NCBI RefSeq assembly: GCF_000526915.1
Contig: NZ_JAGZ01000002.1
Coordinates: forward strand, 434,001 to 498,000
DNA from: Mycobacterium genavense ATCC 51234
Lineage (GTDB): Bacteria; Actinomycetota; Actinomycetes; Mycobacteriales; Mycobacteriaceae
Length of the DNA stretch: 64,000 nt
Reading direction: 5' to 3'
Shown in pieces: positions 1-13,919 of this stretch (position 1 is the stretch's first letter; each line of letters begins with the position of its first letter). Below the pieces are notes generated by a model that saw nothing but the letters and a program-made list of their open reading frames with translations, searched no databases and was not told the DNA's origin. Position numbers and translations under genes: made by a program.

Positions 1-1507
1 CGCGAAGGCATGGGCATGACGGTCGGTTTCGCCGGCGCCGCGCAGCGCTGCCCGGATCGCCCCGCCCTGATCGACGAACTCGGCGTGCTGACCTGGCGGC
101 AGCTCGACGAGCGGATCAACGCGCTGGCGGCCGCGCTGCAGCGGTTGCCGTCGGGACAGCCGAAGGTGATCGGAATCATGTGCCGCAATCACCGCGGCTT
201 CGTCGAGGCGGTGGTGGCGGCCAGCCGGATCGGCTTCGACGTGGTACTGCTGAACACGTCGTTCGCCGGGCCGGCGATGGCCGAGGTGGTCAACCGCGAG
301 GGCGTGGACGCCGCCATCTACGACGAGGAGTTCACCGAGACGGTGGACCGCGCGCTGGCCGACAAGCCGGACGCCACCCGCATCGTAGCCTGGACCGAGG
401 GACCGCACGAGCTGACCGTGGAGCAGCTGATCACCTCGCATGCCGGAGGACGGCCGCAGCGCACCGGCGGCAAGGGCAAGATGATCCTGCTGACCTCCGG
501 GACGACCGGAAGCCCCAAGGGCGCCAAGCAGTCCGGCGGTGGCACCGGCATCGGGACGCTCAAGGCGATTCTGGATCGCACGCCGTGGCGGGCGGAGGAG
601 ACGATCGTGATCGTGGCGCCGATGTTGCACGCCTGGGGCTTCTCAGCTGATCTTCGCCGCCTCGATGGCCTGCACGATCGTCACCCGGCGCAAGTTCGAC
701 CCGAAAGCGACGCTCGAGCTCGTCGACCGGCACCGGGCGACCGGGCTGGCGGTGGTGCCGGTGATGTTCGACCGCATCATGGACCTGCCCGACGAAGTAC
801 GAAACCGCTACAGCGGCAAGTCATTACGGTTCGCCGCGGCGTCGGGTTCGCGGATGCGGCCCGACGTCGTCACCGCGTTCATGGATCAGTTCGGCGACGT
901 GATCTACAACAACTACGACGCGACCGAGGCGGGCATGATCGCCACGGCCACGCCGGCGGACCTGCGCGCCGCCCCCGACACCACGGGCAAGCCGGCCGGC
1001 GGCACCGAGATCCGGATCCTGGACCCGGAATTCAACGAGATGCCCACCGGCGAGGTCGGCACCATCTCCGTCCGCAACGACACCCAGTTCGACGGGTACA
1101 CCTCCGGCACGACCAAAGATTTCCACGCCGGGTTCATGTCCTCGGGCGACGTCGGCTATCTCGACGAGGCCGGCCGCTTGTTCGTCGTCGGCCGCGACGA
1201 CGAGATGATCGTCTCCGGCGGCGAGAACGTCTACCCGATCGAGGTGGAGAAGACGCTGGCCGCGCACCCGGACGTCGCCGAGGCCGCGGTGATCGGCGTG
1301 GACGACGAACAGTACGGCCAGCGACTGGCGGCGTTCGTGGTGCTGACGCCCGGCGCCACCGCCACGCCCGACTCGCTCAAGAAACACGTCCGCGACAACC
1401 TCGCCAATTACAAAGTGCCGCGCGAGATCTCAGTTCTCGACGAGCTGCCTCGCAGCAGCACCGGCAAGATCCTGCGCGCCGAGTTGCAAGCACGGGTGAA
1501 CGGCTGA
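1..1507 (+). pseudogene. fadD12: fadD12 acyl-CoA ligase, 5'-truncated by the window and frameshifted
   Basis: This is an AMP-forming fatty acyl-CoA synthetase family gene that would activate fatty acids with ATP and CoA. The frame is open at base 1, so the N-terminus lies outside the window. The P-loop signature LTSGTTGSPKG is at about 487-519, and the C-terminal GRDDEMIVSGGENVYP and SSTGKIL motifs follow in a second frame. The frame changes near 643-650, after HAWGFS: the codons needed to continue into the downstream MACTIVTRRKFD segment lack two bases. The shift also opens a chance 915-codon frame running into lipO. The stop TGA (1505-1507) overlaps the lipO ATG by one base, so the two were an operon. 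As written no full enzyme is made. Match to Rv1427c is by recognition. Confidence 0.85.
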
Positions 1508-2753
1508 TGCGCCGGCGCAGGCCGTTGTTACGCGCGGCAATCGAATTGGCCAACGCCGCCAACGGATTACGGCCGCTGGCCCGCAAAGGCTACAGCACCG
1601 TGCTGGTGTTCTGGTTCGGCTGGCCGCCCTCGGAAGTGCCCGGCCTGTACTTCGCCGGCTCGCTGGCCGACGTCCTGCGTCGCGGCCGCCGCGGCGACTT
1701 CGCCGGGCGCCGGGGCAAGGCGGCGCTAGCCCTGACGGCGGCGTCGTGGGCGATCCTGGCGGTGATCCGCCGTCGCAACGTCACCACCCCGGGCCCGGTG
1801 CTGGAGGCGGGTCTGCGCGAACAGCTGGGACCCGACTATCGCGAGGCGGTGGCCGCACTGCCGCAGACCGACCCGGAGCGCCGCGGACGGCTCAGCCTGC
1901 CGCTGGGAATCACCGTGGCCCGACGGCACTATGTGGAGAAGACCAATGTCGTGTCCTACGGGCCGCACCGCGCCAACCGGGCCGACATCTGGCGGCGCCG
2001 CGATCTGCCGCGCGACGGCAAGGCGCCGGTGCTGGTGCAAATCCCCGGCGGCGCCTGGGTGATCGGGATGCGTCGCCCACAGGCCTACCCCCTGATGAGC
2101 CATCTGGCCGCACGCGGCTGGGTGTGCGTGTCGGTCGGCTACCGGGTGTCCCCGAAGCACACCTGGCCCGACCACATCGTCGACGTCAAACGGGCACTGG
2201 CCTGGGTGAAGGACAACATCGCCGGCTACGGCGGGGACCCGAATTTCGTTGCCATCACCGGCGGTTCGGCCGGCGGGCACCTTTGTTCGCTGGCCGCGCT
2301 GACGCCCAACGACCCGCAATTCCAGCCGGGTTTCGAAGACGCCGACACCTCGGTGGTCGCCGCCGTTCCGATGTACGGGCGCTACGACTGGTTCTCCACC
2401 AGCGGCGAAGGCCGCCGCGAGTTCGTCGAGTTGCTCGAAAAGTTCGTCGTGAAGCAAAAATTCACCTCTCATCGCGACGTCTACCTCGACGCGTCGCCGA
2501 TCCGGCAGCTGCGCGCCGACGCGCCACCGTTTTTCGTCCTGCACGGCCACGACGACTCGCTGATACCGGTCGGCGAGGCGCGGGAGTTCGTCGAGGAACT
2601 GCGCGCGGTGTCGAAATCCCCGGTCGCCTATGCCGAATTGCCTTATGCGCAGCACGCTTTCGACATATTCGGCTCCCCGCGGGCGCACAAATCGGCCGAG
2701 GCGGTGGCGCGGTTCCTGTCCTGGGTGTACGCGACGACCTACCTGCGCCGCGA

Positions 2754-2757
<4 letters not shown>
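1507..2757 (+). CDS. lipO: LipO-like alpha/beta-hydrolase (esterase/lipase)
   Basis: A 416-residue alpha/beta-hydrolase of the mycobacterial Lip esterase family, likely hydrolysing carboxyl esters; the substrate is unknown. The nucleophile motif GGSAGG puts the catalytic serine at about S254, with the acid in HGHDDSLIP (D349/350) and the histidine in YAQHAF (about H383). The oxyanion motif is PGGAW where many relatives have HGGG. A hydrophobic stretch near residues 20-60 suggests membrane association. The ATG overlaps the fadD12 stop by one base. The gene looks intact, although its partner is frameshifted. Its stop shares the palindrome CTAG (2754-2757) with the convergent acyltransferase gene. 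Corresponds to Rv1426c by order and sequence. Confidence 0.85.
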
Positions 2758-4757
<2,000 letters not shown>

Positions 4758-4768
4758 CTGTCGCGAGG

Positions 4769-5746
4769 CTACGCATCCTCCAGCAGATCCGGCGTCACGG
4801 CCGACTCGGTGTCGGGGATGCCTTCGACCTTCGCCTTACGATCGGCCATCGACAGCAAGCGCCGAATACGGCCTGCCACAGCATCTTTCGTCATCGGGGG
4901 GTCGGCAAGCCGGCCCAGCTCCTCCAACGAGGCCTGCCGGTGCTCGACGCGCAGCTTGCCGGCCGAGGCCAGATGGTCGGGGACGATGTCGCCGAGGATC
5001 TCCAGCGCCCGCTCCACCCGCGCCGCCGCGGCCACCGCGGCCCGCGCCGAGCGGCGCAGGTTGGCGTCGTCGAAGTTGGCCAGCCGGTTGGCCGTCGCGC
5101 GCACCTCACGGCGCATCCGCCGTTCCTCCCAGACCAGCCGGGTGTCCTGGGCACCCATCCGGGTCAGCAACGCGCCGATCGCGTCGCCGTCGCGCACCAC
5201 CACCCGGTCGGCGCCGCGCACCTCGCGGGCCTTGGCGCTGACCCCGAGCCGACGGGCCGCGCCCACCAGCGCCAGCGCCGCTTCCGGGCCGGGGCAGCTG
5301 ACCTCCAGCGCCGACGAACGGCCCGGCTCGGTCAGCGACCCGTGCGCCAGGAAGGCGCCCCGCCACGCGGCCTCGGCGTCCCCGATGCTGCCGCCGACGA
5401 CCTGGGCGGGCAGACCGCGCACCGGACGCCCGCGCATGTCGAGCAGCCCGGTCTGGCGGGCCAGCGCCTCGCCGTCGTTGGCCACCCGCAGCACATACCG
5501 GGTGCTCTTGCGAATCCCGCTGGCCGACAACACATGCACGACCGCGTTGTAGCCGTAGAGGTCGAAGATGTCCTTGCGCAGCCGGCGGGCGATGTTGCCC
5601 AGGTCCACCTCGGCCTCGACGACCACGCGGCCGCCCACGATGTGCAGCCCGCCGGCGAACCGCAGCAGGGAGGTGACCTCGGCTCGACGCGCGCTGACCG
5701 ATTTCACTACCAACCGGCTCAGCTCGTCCTTGACTTCGGTCGTCAT
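4769..5746 (-). CDS. whiA: WhiA, DNA-binding regulator of sporulation/division type
   Basis: A 325-residue WhiA protein. An N-terminal LAGLIDADG-homing-endonuclease-like fold spans about residues 15-215, and a C-terminal helix-turn-helix about 235-320, with the well-conserved [13 protein letters not shown] and [16 protein letters not shown] segments. In actinobacteria WhiA controls cell division and sporulation genes; its mycobacterial role is less clear. The ATG at 5746 forms an ATGA overlap with the yvcK stop, and the resulting length equals that of M. tuberculosis WhiA. A GTG two codons upstream (5752) is possible. Last gene of the uvrC-rapZ-yvcK-whiA operon, intact. Confidence 0.95.
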   Translation of the reverse strand: MTTEVKDELSRLVVKSVSARRAEVTSLLRFAGGLHIVGGRVVVEAEVDLGNIARRLRKDIFDLYGYNAVVHVLSASGIRKSTRYVLRVANDGEALARQTGLLDMRGRPVRGLPAQVVGGSIGDAEAAWRGAFLAHGSLTEPGRSSALEVSCPGPEAALALVGAARRLGVSAKAREVRGADRVVVRDGDAIGALLTRMGAQDTRLVWEERRMRREVRATANRLANFDDANLRRSARAAVAAAARVERALEILGDIVPDHLASAGKLRVEHRQASLEELGRLADPPMTKDAVAGRIRRLLSMADRKAKVEGIPDTESAVTPDLLEDA

Positions 5747-6819
5747 CGCCACGCGTCGTCACCCCTTGGTCCGCTGCCAGCTGGTCCGTTCACGCCCGTC
5801 GTTGAGCTTTCACCGTCGACCCGAATCTCTGCGGTGGCCTTGGCCGAAGGCGCTGCCGGACCCGTGCGGCCCGTTCGGACCCCGTCCAGGGCCGCCGCCA
5901 GCTTGCCCGGATCATGTAAAGGTGTACCAGGTCGGGACACGTCCGCGAACTGGACCTCGGCCTTCAGCAGGGTCGCGGTGCGGCGCAGCTGCTCGCGTTC
6001 GCGTTCGCTGGGCACCCGATCCGCGTCGATGATGATGTCGTTGACGGTGAATCCGGGCGCGTGCTGGGCCAATACGTGCAGATGACGCTCCACCGAGAAC
6101 CCGGCGGTCTCCCCCGGCTCGGCCACCAGGTTCAGCACCAGGGCGCGGCGGGCCGTGGTGGCGCGCAGCGCCGCGACCAACTCCGGGACCAGCACGTGCG
6201 GGATCACGCTGGTGAACCAGGATCCGGGCCCCAACACCACCAGGTCGGCGGCCATGATCGCGTCGACGGCCTGCCGGGTCGCCGGCGGATCCGGGGGCAG
6301 CAGCCGCACCCGGCGCACCTTGCCCGGCGTGGTCGCGATGGCGACCTGACCGCGAATCAGCCGGAACATCCGCGGGTCGGCCTCCAGGCCGGACACGTCG
6401 GCCTCGATCTGCAGCGCGATCGGGCACATCGGCAACACCCGGCCCTTGACGCCGAGGATGCGGCCCAACTCGTCGAGCGCGGCGACCGGGTCGGCCAGCA
6501 CCTCGGACAGCCCGGCCAGCAGCAGGTTGCCGATCGGGTGTCCGGCCAGCGCCCCGCTGCCGCCGAATCGATGCTGCAGGATGGTCGCCCACAGTCTCCC
6601 GTATGGACTGTCAGATGCCAACGCCGCCAACGCCATTCGCAGATCGCCGGGCGGCACCACGTCGAGTTCGCTGCGCAGCCGGCCCGACGAGCCGCCGTCG
6701 TCGGCCACGGTCACCACGGCGGTGACGTAGGGCGTCAGCCGGCGCGCCGCGGACAGCGTCGCATACAAGCCGTGTCCACCGCCCAGCGCGACGATGCCCT
6801 CGCTTTGTGGCGGATTCAT
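5743..6819 (-). CDS. yvcK: YvcK/CuvA family protein (gluconeogenesis factor type)
   Basis: A 358-residue CofD/YvcK-like protein. The N-terminal nucleotide-binding loop GGGHGL is at about residues 13-18, followed by [11 protein letters not shown] at about 39-49, both typical of the family. YvcK proteins bind UDP-sugars and act in cell-wall and carbon metabolism; the M. tuberculosis protein (CuvA, Rv1422) is needed for proper wall growth on some carbon sources. The last about 40 residues are low-complexity and less conserved. Four-base ATGA overlaps join it to rapZ upstream and whiA downstream, indicating translational coupling. No lesions seen. Confidence 0.93.
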   Translation of the reverse strand: MNPPQSEGIVALGGGHGLYATLSAARRLTPYVTAVVTVADDGGSSGRLRSELDVVPPGDLRMALAALASDSPYGRLWATILQHRFGGSGALAGHPIGNLLLAGLSEVLADPVAALDELGRILGVKGRVLPMCPIALQIEADVSGLEADPRMFRLIRGQVAIATTPGKVRRVRLLPPDPPATRQAVDAIMAADLVVLGPGSWFTSVIPHVLVPELVAALRATTARRALVLNLVAEPGETAGFSVERHLHVLAQHAPGFTVNDIIIDADRVPSEREREQLRRTATLLKAEVQFADVSRPGTPLHDPGKLAAALDGVRTGRTGPAAPSAKATAEIRVDGESSTTGVNGPAGSGPRGDDAWR

Positions 6820-7751
6820 TCGCGGCCCAGATCCCGGTGCAGCACTCGCACCGACAGTTGCCCTCCGGTGTCCGAGGCCCGCAACAACCGCATCAACGCC
6901 TCCGCGATCGCGACGCTGCGGTGTTTGCCGCCGGTGCAGCCGATCGCGACCGTCATGTAGCGCTTGCCCTCCCGGCGGTAGCCGTCGACAACCAGAGTTA
7001 GCAGTCGATGGTAAGCGTCGAGGAACTCCCCCGCCCCCGGTTGCCCCAACACGTAGTCGCGCACGGCGGGGTGCTGGCCGGTGTGCGGCCGCAGTTCGTC
7101 GACCCAGTGCGGGTTGGGCAGGAAGCGCACATCCATGACCATGTCGGCGTCCATCGGCAGCCCGTACTTGAAGCCGAACGATTCGACGGTGACGCTCGTC
7201 GAGGTGCTGGCGTCGCCGCCGAACGCGCGCTCGATGCTTTCCCGCAAACCCCGCACCGACAGCGTGGAGGTGTCGATGATCAGATCCGCCGTCGCGCGCA
7301 CCGGGGCCAGCATCCGGCGTTCGGCGGCGATGCCCTCGGCCAGCGTCTGCTGGCCCTGCAGCGGGTGGCTGCGGCGATTCTGTTCGTAGCGGCGCACCAG
7401 CATGTCGTCGGAGGCTTCCATGAACACCACGCGCGGGTTGATGTTGCGGGTGGCCAGTTCGTTGCGGACCTCGTCGAGGTCGCCGGTGAAGCCGCGCGAG
7501 CGCACGTCCATCACGACGGCCAGCTGGGTGATCCGCGATCCGGCCGCCAGCCCGAAATCCACCATCCGGGTGATCAGCTGGGGTGGCAGGTTGTCGGCGA
7601 CATACCAGCCCAGGTCCTCGAGCACCTTGGCGGCGGTACCCCGCCCGGCGCCCGACAATCCGGTGACCAGAACGACGTCGATTCCGGCGGCGTCGCCCGG
7701 GTGGCCGTCGCCGGCGTGCGCGGACCGCTGCTCGCTGTCATGGCTGGTCAT
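6816..7751 (-). CDS. rapZ: RapZ-type nucleotide-binding protein (RNase adapter family)
   Basis: A 311-residue P-loop protein with Walker [10 protein letters not shown] at about residues 31-39 and the conserved C-terminal segment [16 protein letters not shown] (about 270-285) of the RapZ/YvcJ family. In E. coli RapZ controls GlcN6P synthase sRNAs; in Gram-positives YvcJ is a GTP-hydrolysing protein, and the mycobacterial role is not settled. The first about 22 residues are a variable Asp/His/Gly-rich extension. Both ends overlap neighbours by ATGA. Corresponds to Rv1421. Confidence 0.93.
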   Translation of the reverse strand: MTSHDSEQRSAHAGDGHPGDAAGIDVVLVTGLSGAGRGTAAKVLEDLGWYVADNLPPQLITRMVDFGLAAGSRITQLAVVMDVRSRGFTGDLDEVRNELATRNINPRVVFMEASDDMLVRRYEQNRRSHPLQGQQTLAEGIAAERRMLAPVRATADLIIDTSTLSVRGLRESIERAFGGDASTSTSVTVESFGFKYGLPMDADMVMDVRFLPNPHWVDELRPHTGQHPAVRDYVLGQPGAGEFLDAYHRLLTLVVDGYRREGKRYMTVAIGCTGGKHRSVAIAEALMRLLRASDTGGQLSVRVLHRDLGRE

Positions 7752-9712
7752 GCCGAGGCTCCGGGTTCTTCGGGCGGCTCCGGTCGCAGCGCCTCGAGGA
7801 CGGCCGTGGCCGTCGCCACACCGATGCCCGGCACAGCGGTGATCTGGTCGACGGTGGCCTCCTTGAGGCGGGCTATCGATCCGAAGTGAGTGACCAGCGC
7901 CTTGCGGCGGTGCTCTCCCAATCCTGGCACCGAATCCAGCGCTGAGGCGGTCATTCGCTTGGATCGCTTGCTGCGATGGTAAGTGATCGCGAACCGGTGC
8001 GCCTCGTCACGGACCCGCTGCAGCATGTAAAGTCCCTCGCTGTTGCGCGGCATGATGATGGGATCCGGCTCCGACGGCACCCACACCTCTTCGAGCCGTT
8101 TGGCCAGCCCGATCATCGCGACATCGGTGATGCCGAGCTCCTCGAGGACGGCGTTGGCCGCGTTGACTTGCGGCGCGCCGCCGTCGACGACGAACAGATT
8201 GGGCGGATAGGCGAACCGGCGTGATTTGCCTTCCGGGGAAAGCATATTCGGGTCGCTCTGGTCGGACAGATGGCGCAAGAAGCGGCGCCGGGTCACCTCG
8301 GCGATGGACGCGACGTCGTCGGAGCGGCCCTGCCCGGCGGCTTCCCGGATGCCGAAGTGCCGGTAGTCCGACTTGCGGGGCAGGCCGTCTTCGAATACCA
8401 CCAGCGAACCCACCACGTCGGTGCCCTGCACGTGGCTGACGTCGATGCACTCGATGCGCAGCGGCGCATCCGCCAGACCCAGCGCGTCCTGAATGTTCTG
8501 CAGCGCCGCAGATCTGGCGTTGAAGTCCCCGGCCCGCTTCAGCTTGTGTTGCTGCAGCGCTTCTTTGGCGTTGCGCGCTACGGTTTCGGCCAGCGCCCGC
8601 TTGTCGCCGCGGCGCGGCACCCGCAGCACGACCCGGGATCCGCGCAGCCCGGTCAGCCAGCGGGCCAACTCGTCGGCATTGGACGGCAGGCACGGCACCA
8701 GCACCTCGCGCGGAACCGGATTGGCGGCTTCGTCTGTGATCTCCTTCAAGGCGCCACCCAGCACCGCCTGATCGCCGTAGAACTGCGTCAGGAACTGCTC
8801 AACCAACTGCTCTTCGCCGGAATCGCCTGGGTCGGCGGACTTTTCGACGATCCACCCGCGCTGGCCGCGGACCCTGCCGCCGCGGACGTGAAACACCTGC
8901 ACGGCCGCCTCGAGCTCGTCGTCGGCGAACGCCACCACGTCGGCGTCGGTGCCGTCGCCGAGCACCACGGCCTGCTTCTCCATCGCCCGCTTGAGCGCAC
9001 CGAGGTCGTCGCGCAGCCGGGCGGCCCGCTCGAAATCGAGTTGGTCGGACGCGGCGTGCATCTGCTGTTCCAGCTCGCGGGCAAACCGGTCGGTCTTGCC
9101 GGACAGGAAGTCGCAGAAGTCGGTGACGATTTGGCGGTGCCGCTCAGCACTGACCCGGCCGATGCACGGCGCCGAGCATTTGTCGATGTAGCCGAGCAGG
9201 CACGGGCGGTCAATCTGCTTGTGCCGCTTGAACACTCCGGCCGTGCAGGTGCGGGCGGGAAACACCCGGGTGAGCAGATCCAGCGTCTCGCGGATCGCCC
9301 ACGCGTGTGAGTACGGGCCGAAATAGCGCACTCCCTTGCGCCGCGGCCCGCGATAGACCATCAGCCGGGGAAATTCCTCGTTGAGCGTCACGGCCAGCAC
9401 CGGGTACGACTTGTCGTCGCGGTAACGAACGTTGAAACGTGGATCGAATTCCTTGATCCAGTTGTATTCCAGCTGCAGCGCCTCGACTTCGGTGTTGACC
9501 ACCGTCCACTCGACCTTGGCCGCGGCGGTCACCATCTGCCGGGTGCGCGGGTGCAGATTCACGACGTCGGCGAAGTATGACGTCAGCCGGCTGCGCAGGC
9601 TCTTGGCCTTGCCGACGTAGATCACTCGCCCGTGCGTGTCCCGGAATCGGTACACGCCCGGCTCGACCGGAATGGATCCGGGAGCCGGACGATACGTTGC
9701 GGGATCTGGCAT
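7748..9712 (-). CDS. uvrC: UvrC, excinuclease ABC subunit C
   Basis: A 654-residue nucleotide-excision-repair nuclease that makes both incisions around a lesion bound by UvrB. The N-terminal GIY-YIG domain starts at GVYRFRD and VIYVGKA (residues about 19-36). A UVR/UvrB-binding helix pair ([18 protein letters not shown]) lies near residues 218-235. The C-terminal RNase-H-like nuclease domain includes DVSHVQG and VVDGGAPQV. Tandem helix-hairpin-helix motifs near the end read [18 protein letters not shown] and [16 protein letters not shown]. It is the first gene of the operon, and its stop overlaps the rapZ start. Intact. Confidence 0.97.
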   Translation of the reverse strand: MPDPATYRPAPGSIPVEPGVYRFRDTHGRVIYVGKAKSLRSRLTSYFADVVNLHPRTRQMVTAAAKVEWTVVNTEVEALQLEYNWIKEFDPRFNVRYRDDKSYPVLAVTLNEEFPRLMVYRGPRRKGVRYFGPYSHAWAIRETLDLLTRVFPARTCTAGVFKRHKQIDRPCLLGYIDKCSAPCIGRVSAERHRQIVTDFCDFLSGKTDRFARELEQQMHAASDQLDFERAARLRDDLGALKRAMEKQAVVLGDGTDADVVAFADDELEAAVQVFHVRGGRVRGQRGWIVEKSADPGDSGEEQLVEQFLTQFYGDQAVLGGALKEITDEAANPVPREVLVPCLPSNADELARWLTGLRGSRVVLRVPRRGDKRALAETVARNAKEALQQHKLKRAGDFNARSAALQNIQDALGLADAPLRIECIDVSHVQGTDVVGSLVVFEDGLPRKSDYRHFGIREAAGQGRSDDVASIAEVTRRRFLRHLSDQSDPNMLSPEGKSRRFAYPPNLFVVDGGAPQVNAANAVLEELGITDVAMIGLAKRLEEVWVPSEPDPIIMPRNSEGLYMLQRVRDEAHRFAITYHRSKRSKRMTASALDSVPGLGEHRRKALVTHFGSIARLKEATVDQITAVPGIGVATATAVLEALRPEPPEEPGASA

Positions 9713-9888
9713 GTATACAGGCTAGTAGCCACCAAAGACGCCGCCGCGGATCGGGACGCGCGGTGGGCAATCGACCGCTTTCGCCCGGCGCAAAACCTGG
9801 CGGACGGTTTGGCGGGTGCTCGTTCGGGCTAAGCACCCAGTTAGCTGTGACGCTACAGTGGGTGGCAACAGCTGAAGGGAGCTTACAA
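9713..9888. promoter_or_regulatory. Divergent promoter region between uvrC and the hemophore-like gene
   Basis: A 176-base spacer separates the divergently transcribed uvrC and the small secreted protein gene. It contains a purine-rich Shine-Dalgarno (GAAGGGA, about 9874-9880) for the rightward gene. I see no obvious operator or hairpin and cannot place -10/-35 boxes with confidence. Confidence 0.5.
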
Positions 9889-10224
9889 ATGAGCAGACGA
9901 CCGTTGGCCGGACTGGCCGTGGGGGGCTGTCTGGCATTGTCGGTGAGCGCCGGGGCGGGGATTGCATCAGCTACACCCGATATCGGTCCGATGGTGAACA
10001 CGACCTGCACCTATGACCAGGCGATGCGGGCCGTGCACGCGGAGAACCCGATGGCCGCGCAGTACCTGGACCAGTCGCCGCCGAACCAGCAATTCCTGCA
10101 GCAGTTCATGGCTTCGACGCCGGACCAGCGGGTGAACCTGCTGAAGGCGATTCAGAACAACCCGGGAGCCGACCAGGCGTTCCCGATCTTCCGGCAGATG
10201 ATGATCAGCTGCAAAAACTACTGA
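9889..10224 (+). CDS. Small secreted hemophore-like protein (MHB family)
   Basis: A 111-residue exported protein. The ATG at 9889 follows a GAAGGGA ribosome site by about 8 bases. The signal peptide (MSRRPLAGLAVGGCLALSV then AGAGIASA) is cleaved near residue 28. The mature about 80-residue helical domain has two cysteines (TTCTYDQ and ISCKNY), and its TYDQAMRAVHAENP and TPDQRVNLLK pattern is that of mycobacterial haemophore/haem-binding (MHB, Rv0203-like) proteins. The likely role is haem binding or trafficking in the envelope. The equivalent M. tuberculosis slot, as I recall it, holds the lectin-like Rv1419, so this is a local replacement. Convergent with lprH. Confidence 0.75.
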   Translation: MSRRPLAGLAVGGCLALSVSAGAGIASATPDIGPMVNTTCTYDQAMRAVHAENPMAAQYLDQSPPNQQFLQQFMASTPDQRVNLLKAIQNNPGADQAFPIFRQMMISCKNY

Positions 10225-10231
10225 GCAAACC

Positions 10232-10909
10232 TCAGGTAGGCCGGCTGTCCAGCTGCGCGTGCCGTTTCGCCGCCCAGTCGGCCATCGGGAATCCGGGTTT
10301 GTCGTCGCAGGCCGAGAGCATCAGTACGATGCGCGGGACCACGACCAGCCCATAGTCGCACGTCCAGTCCCGGCGGGTCATCGTCCACACCAGGACACCG
10401 GTGGACGGTATGCCGAAGGAACCCAGCCGCATCGGCCGGAAATCCCCTTGGGAGGTATAGCCGATGGCGTCGCCGTGGCACTTCGACACGGCGCCAAAGC
10501 CCTTCCACACCACGTCGTGAGGGTTCAGCTTCTTGTCGTAGACATCGGCCGATTCCGCGTACAGCGCCGGGCCGCTGAACGTGTAGCCGGATTCGGCGTG
10601 GTCCGACGAGCGCGCCGCCGGCAGCGGTGCACCCTTGAACAGCAGTGCCGCCGAGCATTCCGGTGGCTGCACGCCGGTGAAGTAGGTGGTGCCCACCGGC
10701 ACCGCCGTGGCCGCACCGAACGGCATGGTGTCGCCGTCTTGCAGCAGCAAGTCGCGCGCCGGGATCCGGCCGGGCGACGCCGACGTCGGAGCGCCGGACG
10801 CGGACCGCTCGGGAGCCCGCAGCGCGCGGCCGCCGACCGACGTGGTGCACGCGCACACCGTCGACGCGATCAAAAACAACGCGACGGCCCCCCTCAATTG
10901 ACGTGCCAT
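10232..10909 (-). CDS. lprH: LprH-like lipoprotein
   Basis: A 225-residue predicted lipoprotein. The signal peptide MARQLRGAVALFLIASTVCAC has a lipobox-like VCAC, with lipidated Cys at about 21. A Ser/Pro/Ala-rich linker follows, then a globular domain of unknown fold with several cysteines (PPECSA, SKCHGD, WTCDYG, LSACDD) consistent with disulfides outside the membrane. No catalytic motif recognised. Function unknown in M. tuberculosis (Rv1418). Lies downstream of the ribH/PH-domain genes on the same strand, 36 bases after the membrane protein gene. Intact. Confidence 0.8.
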   Translation of the reverse strand: MARQLRGAVALFLIASTVCACTTSVGGRALRAPERSASGAPTSASPGRIPARDLLLQDGDTMPFGAATAVPVGTTYFTGVQPPECSAALLFKGAPLPAARSSDHAESGYTFSGPALYAESADVYDKKLNPHDVVWKGFGAVSKCHGDAIGYTSQGDFRPMRLGSFGIPSTGVLVWTMTRRDWTCDYGLVVVPRIVLMLSACDDKPGFPMADWAAKRHAQLDSRPT

Positions 10910-10945
10910 CGGGCGATCCTACGACAATGTCGTCGGTCCCGTAGT

Positions 10946-11910
<965 letters not shown>

Positions 11911-11941
11911 TCACTTCGTCCTGCATGGTCGCCGGCGCGAC

Positions 11942-13219
11942 TCACAGAGCACCACCGAATTCGCCGGGCAGATGGACGGATTCGTGGAAGTCGTCCAGGC
12001 CAACCAAATCGTGTCCCATCTTGTCCCGTTTGGTCATCAGGTAGCGGATGTTCTCGGCATTGGCTCGCCCCGGCAGCGAGACGCGCTCGATGATGTGCAG
12101 CCCGTACCCGTCCAGCCCGACCCGTTTGGCCGGGTTGTTGGTCAGCAGCCGCATCGAGCGCACTCCGAGGTCGACCAGGATCTGCGCCCCGATTCCGTAA
12201 TCCCTTGCATCGGCCGGCAATCCGAGCTTGAGGTTGGCGTCCACGGTGTCTGCACCGGCGTCTTGCAGCTGATAGGCCTGCAGCTTGTGCATCAGGCCGA
12301 TACCGCGGCCCTCGTGGCCGCGCATGTAGAGCACCACGCCGCGGCCCTCCCGCGCGACCATCGCCATCGCCGCGTCGAGCTGGGGTCCGCAATCGCATCG
12401 GCGTGAGCCGAATACGTCACCGGTCAGGCACTCGGAGTGCACCCGCACCAACACGTCGTCGCCCTCGCCGCTCGGCCCGGCGATGTCACCGCGAACCAGC
12501 GCGACGTGTTCGACTTCCTCGTAGATGCTCGCATAGCCGATGGCGCGGAACTCGCCGTGCCGGGTCGGGATGCGCGCCTCGGCGATGCGCTCGATGTGCT
12601 TTTCGTGCTTGCGCCGCCATTCGATGATGTCGGCGATGGTGATCAGCGCCAGATCGTGTTCGTCGGCGAAGACGCGCAGCTCGTCGGTCTGGGCCATCGA
12701 GCCCTCGTCCTTCTGGCTGACGATCTCGCAGATCGCCCCCGCGGGTTGCAGGCCCGCCATCCGGGCCAGGTCGACGGCGGCCTCGGTGTGGCCCGGCCGG
12801 CGCAGCACGCCGCCGTCCTTGGCGCGCAACGGAACCACATGGCCGGGTCGGGTGAAATCCTCGGCGACGCTGGTGGGGTTGGCCAGCAGCCGCATGGTGG
12901 TGGCGCGGTCGGAGGCCGAAATCCCGGTGCCGACACCGTTTTTAGCATCGACGGTGACCGTGTAGGCCGTCCCGTGCTTGTCTTGGTTGACCGCGTACAT
13001 CGGCAGCAGGCCCAGCTTGTCGCAGATCGCACCGTCCAGCGGGACGCATAGGTAACCCGAGGTGTAGCGCACCATGAACGCCACCATCTCCGGCGTCGCC
13101 TTCTCGGCGGCGAAGATCAGGTCGCCCTCGTTTTCGCGTTCCTCGTCGTCGATGACGACCACGGCCTTGCCGGCGGCAATGTCGGCAACCGCCCTTTCGA
13201 CGGAGTCCAACCTCGTCAT
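11942..13219 (-). CDS. ribBA: RibBA, bifunctional DHBP synthase / GTP cyclohydrolase II
   Basis: A 425-residue fusion supplying both branches of riboflavin synthesis. The N-terminal about 200 residues are DHBP synthase ([19 protein letters not shown] acidic loop, [26 protein letters not shown]). The C-terminal half is GTP cyclohydrolase II ([21 protein letters not shown] zinc-binding cysteines, [26 protein letters not shown]). ATG at 13219. Both active-site sets are present, so it should be fully functional. Corresponds to ribA2/Rv1415. It is followed by ribH. Confidence 0.96.
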   Translation of the reverse strand: MTRLDSVERAVADIAAGKAVVVIDDEERENEGDLIFAAEKATPEMVAFMVRYTSGYLCVPLDGAICDKLGLLPMYAVNQDKHGTAYTVTVDAKNGVGTGISASDRATTMRLLANPTSVAEDFTRPGHVVPLRAKDGGVLRRPGHTEAAVDLARMAGLQPAGAICEIVSQKDEGSMAQTDELRVFADEHDLALITIADIIEWRRKHEKHIERIAEARIPTRHGEFRAIGYASIYEEVEHVALVRGDIAGPSGEGDDVLVRVHSECLTGDVFGSRRCDCGPQLDAAMAMVAREGRGVVLYMRGHEGRGIGLMHKLQAYQLQDAGADTVDANLKLGLPADARDYGIGAQILVDLGVRSMRLLTNNPAKRVGLDGYGLHIIERVSLPGRANAENIRYLMTKRDKMGHDLVGLDDFHESVHLPGEFGGAL

Positions 13220-13556
13220 CTGTGCTGCCTTGCTGTCGTGCCGGGCAACCCGCGAAGCCCGCGCATTGCATCAAGTATGAACCACGCGGGGCCCAGGGTT
13301 ATTGCGCGTCTTTTGAGCACCGGTTCGATGGTGAGGTCAACGTTGGGGCCGGCTGCCGAAAACATGACCCGCCGTGCCCGCCTGCGGCGGGGTTCCCCCT
13401 CGTCAGGCACCCGCTCTGACCAGCGGCGACCGCCTGCCGGTCCGCCTGAAAAGACCAGGCTCGCTGTGATGATTCTTACGGGACTCGTTCAGCTCATGAC
13501 GATCGATAGCGCCGAACCTGGAAGCGGCACTGCACCCGTGGCCTGTGCCGGAACTG
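13220..13556. other. Intergenic stretch upstream of ribBA
   Basis: These 337 bases lie between the ribBA start and the stop of the upstream small gene. The only frames are short shadows. I looked for the conserved blocks of an FMN riboswitch and did not see a convincing match. It presumably holds the ribBA promoter; nothing more specific can be supported. Confidence 0.5.
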
Positions 13557-13919
13557 CTACACGCCGCGCCGCATCGGCATCTGGATCACGACGCCGCCGC
13601 CGCAGTCGACCGCGTAGTGGGCCAGCCACCGGCCGACCGAACCACCAGCCTCGATGAAATGCGTCCACTTGCTGACCGCGGCAGTGGCCGCCGGGTAGCT
13701 GGAAAACCGCCCGAGCGACACGTCGCGCCCGTCGTCGCCGACCAACTCGTAACTGGTGTAGTCGCGCACCCGGTGCTCGACGATCGTCAGCGTGGTGTCG
13801 TTGACTTCCCGGCTCCACACCGCCCGCGATTGCGCTTCGGCCTTGCGGCCGGCGAGCGTCGCCACCGCTTCAAAGGCGAGGTCTTCGTAGACGGCCTCGG
13901 CCAACCTCTCGACGGACAT
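13557..13919 (-). CDS. Conserved hypothetical protein (Rv1414 position)
   Basis: A 120-residue cytoplasmic protein of unknown function. The start at 13919 is supported by a GAAGGAG ribosome site about 8-9 bases upstream. It has no signal peptide or membrane segment. The sequence has aromatic patches (WSREVNDTTLTIVEHRVRDY, SKWTHFIEAGG, GRWLAHYAVDCGGGV) but no catalytic motif I recognise. It stands alone between ribBA and the ribE/DUF732 pair, with gaps of about 300 bases either side, so it is probably its own transcription unit. Confidence 0.65.
   Translation of the reverse strand: MSVERLAEAVYEDLAFEAVATLAGRKAEAQSRAVWSREVNDTTLTIVEHRVRDYTSYELVGDDGRDVSLGRFSSYPAATAAVSKWTHFIEAGGSVGRWLAHYAVDCGGGVVIQMPMRRGV

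Noticed and set aside
13220..13556. Possible FMN riboswitch before ribBA
   Set aside because: The conserved RFN blocks were not recognisable on the minus strand, and I know of no such element on mycobacterial ribBA.
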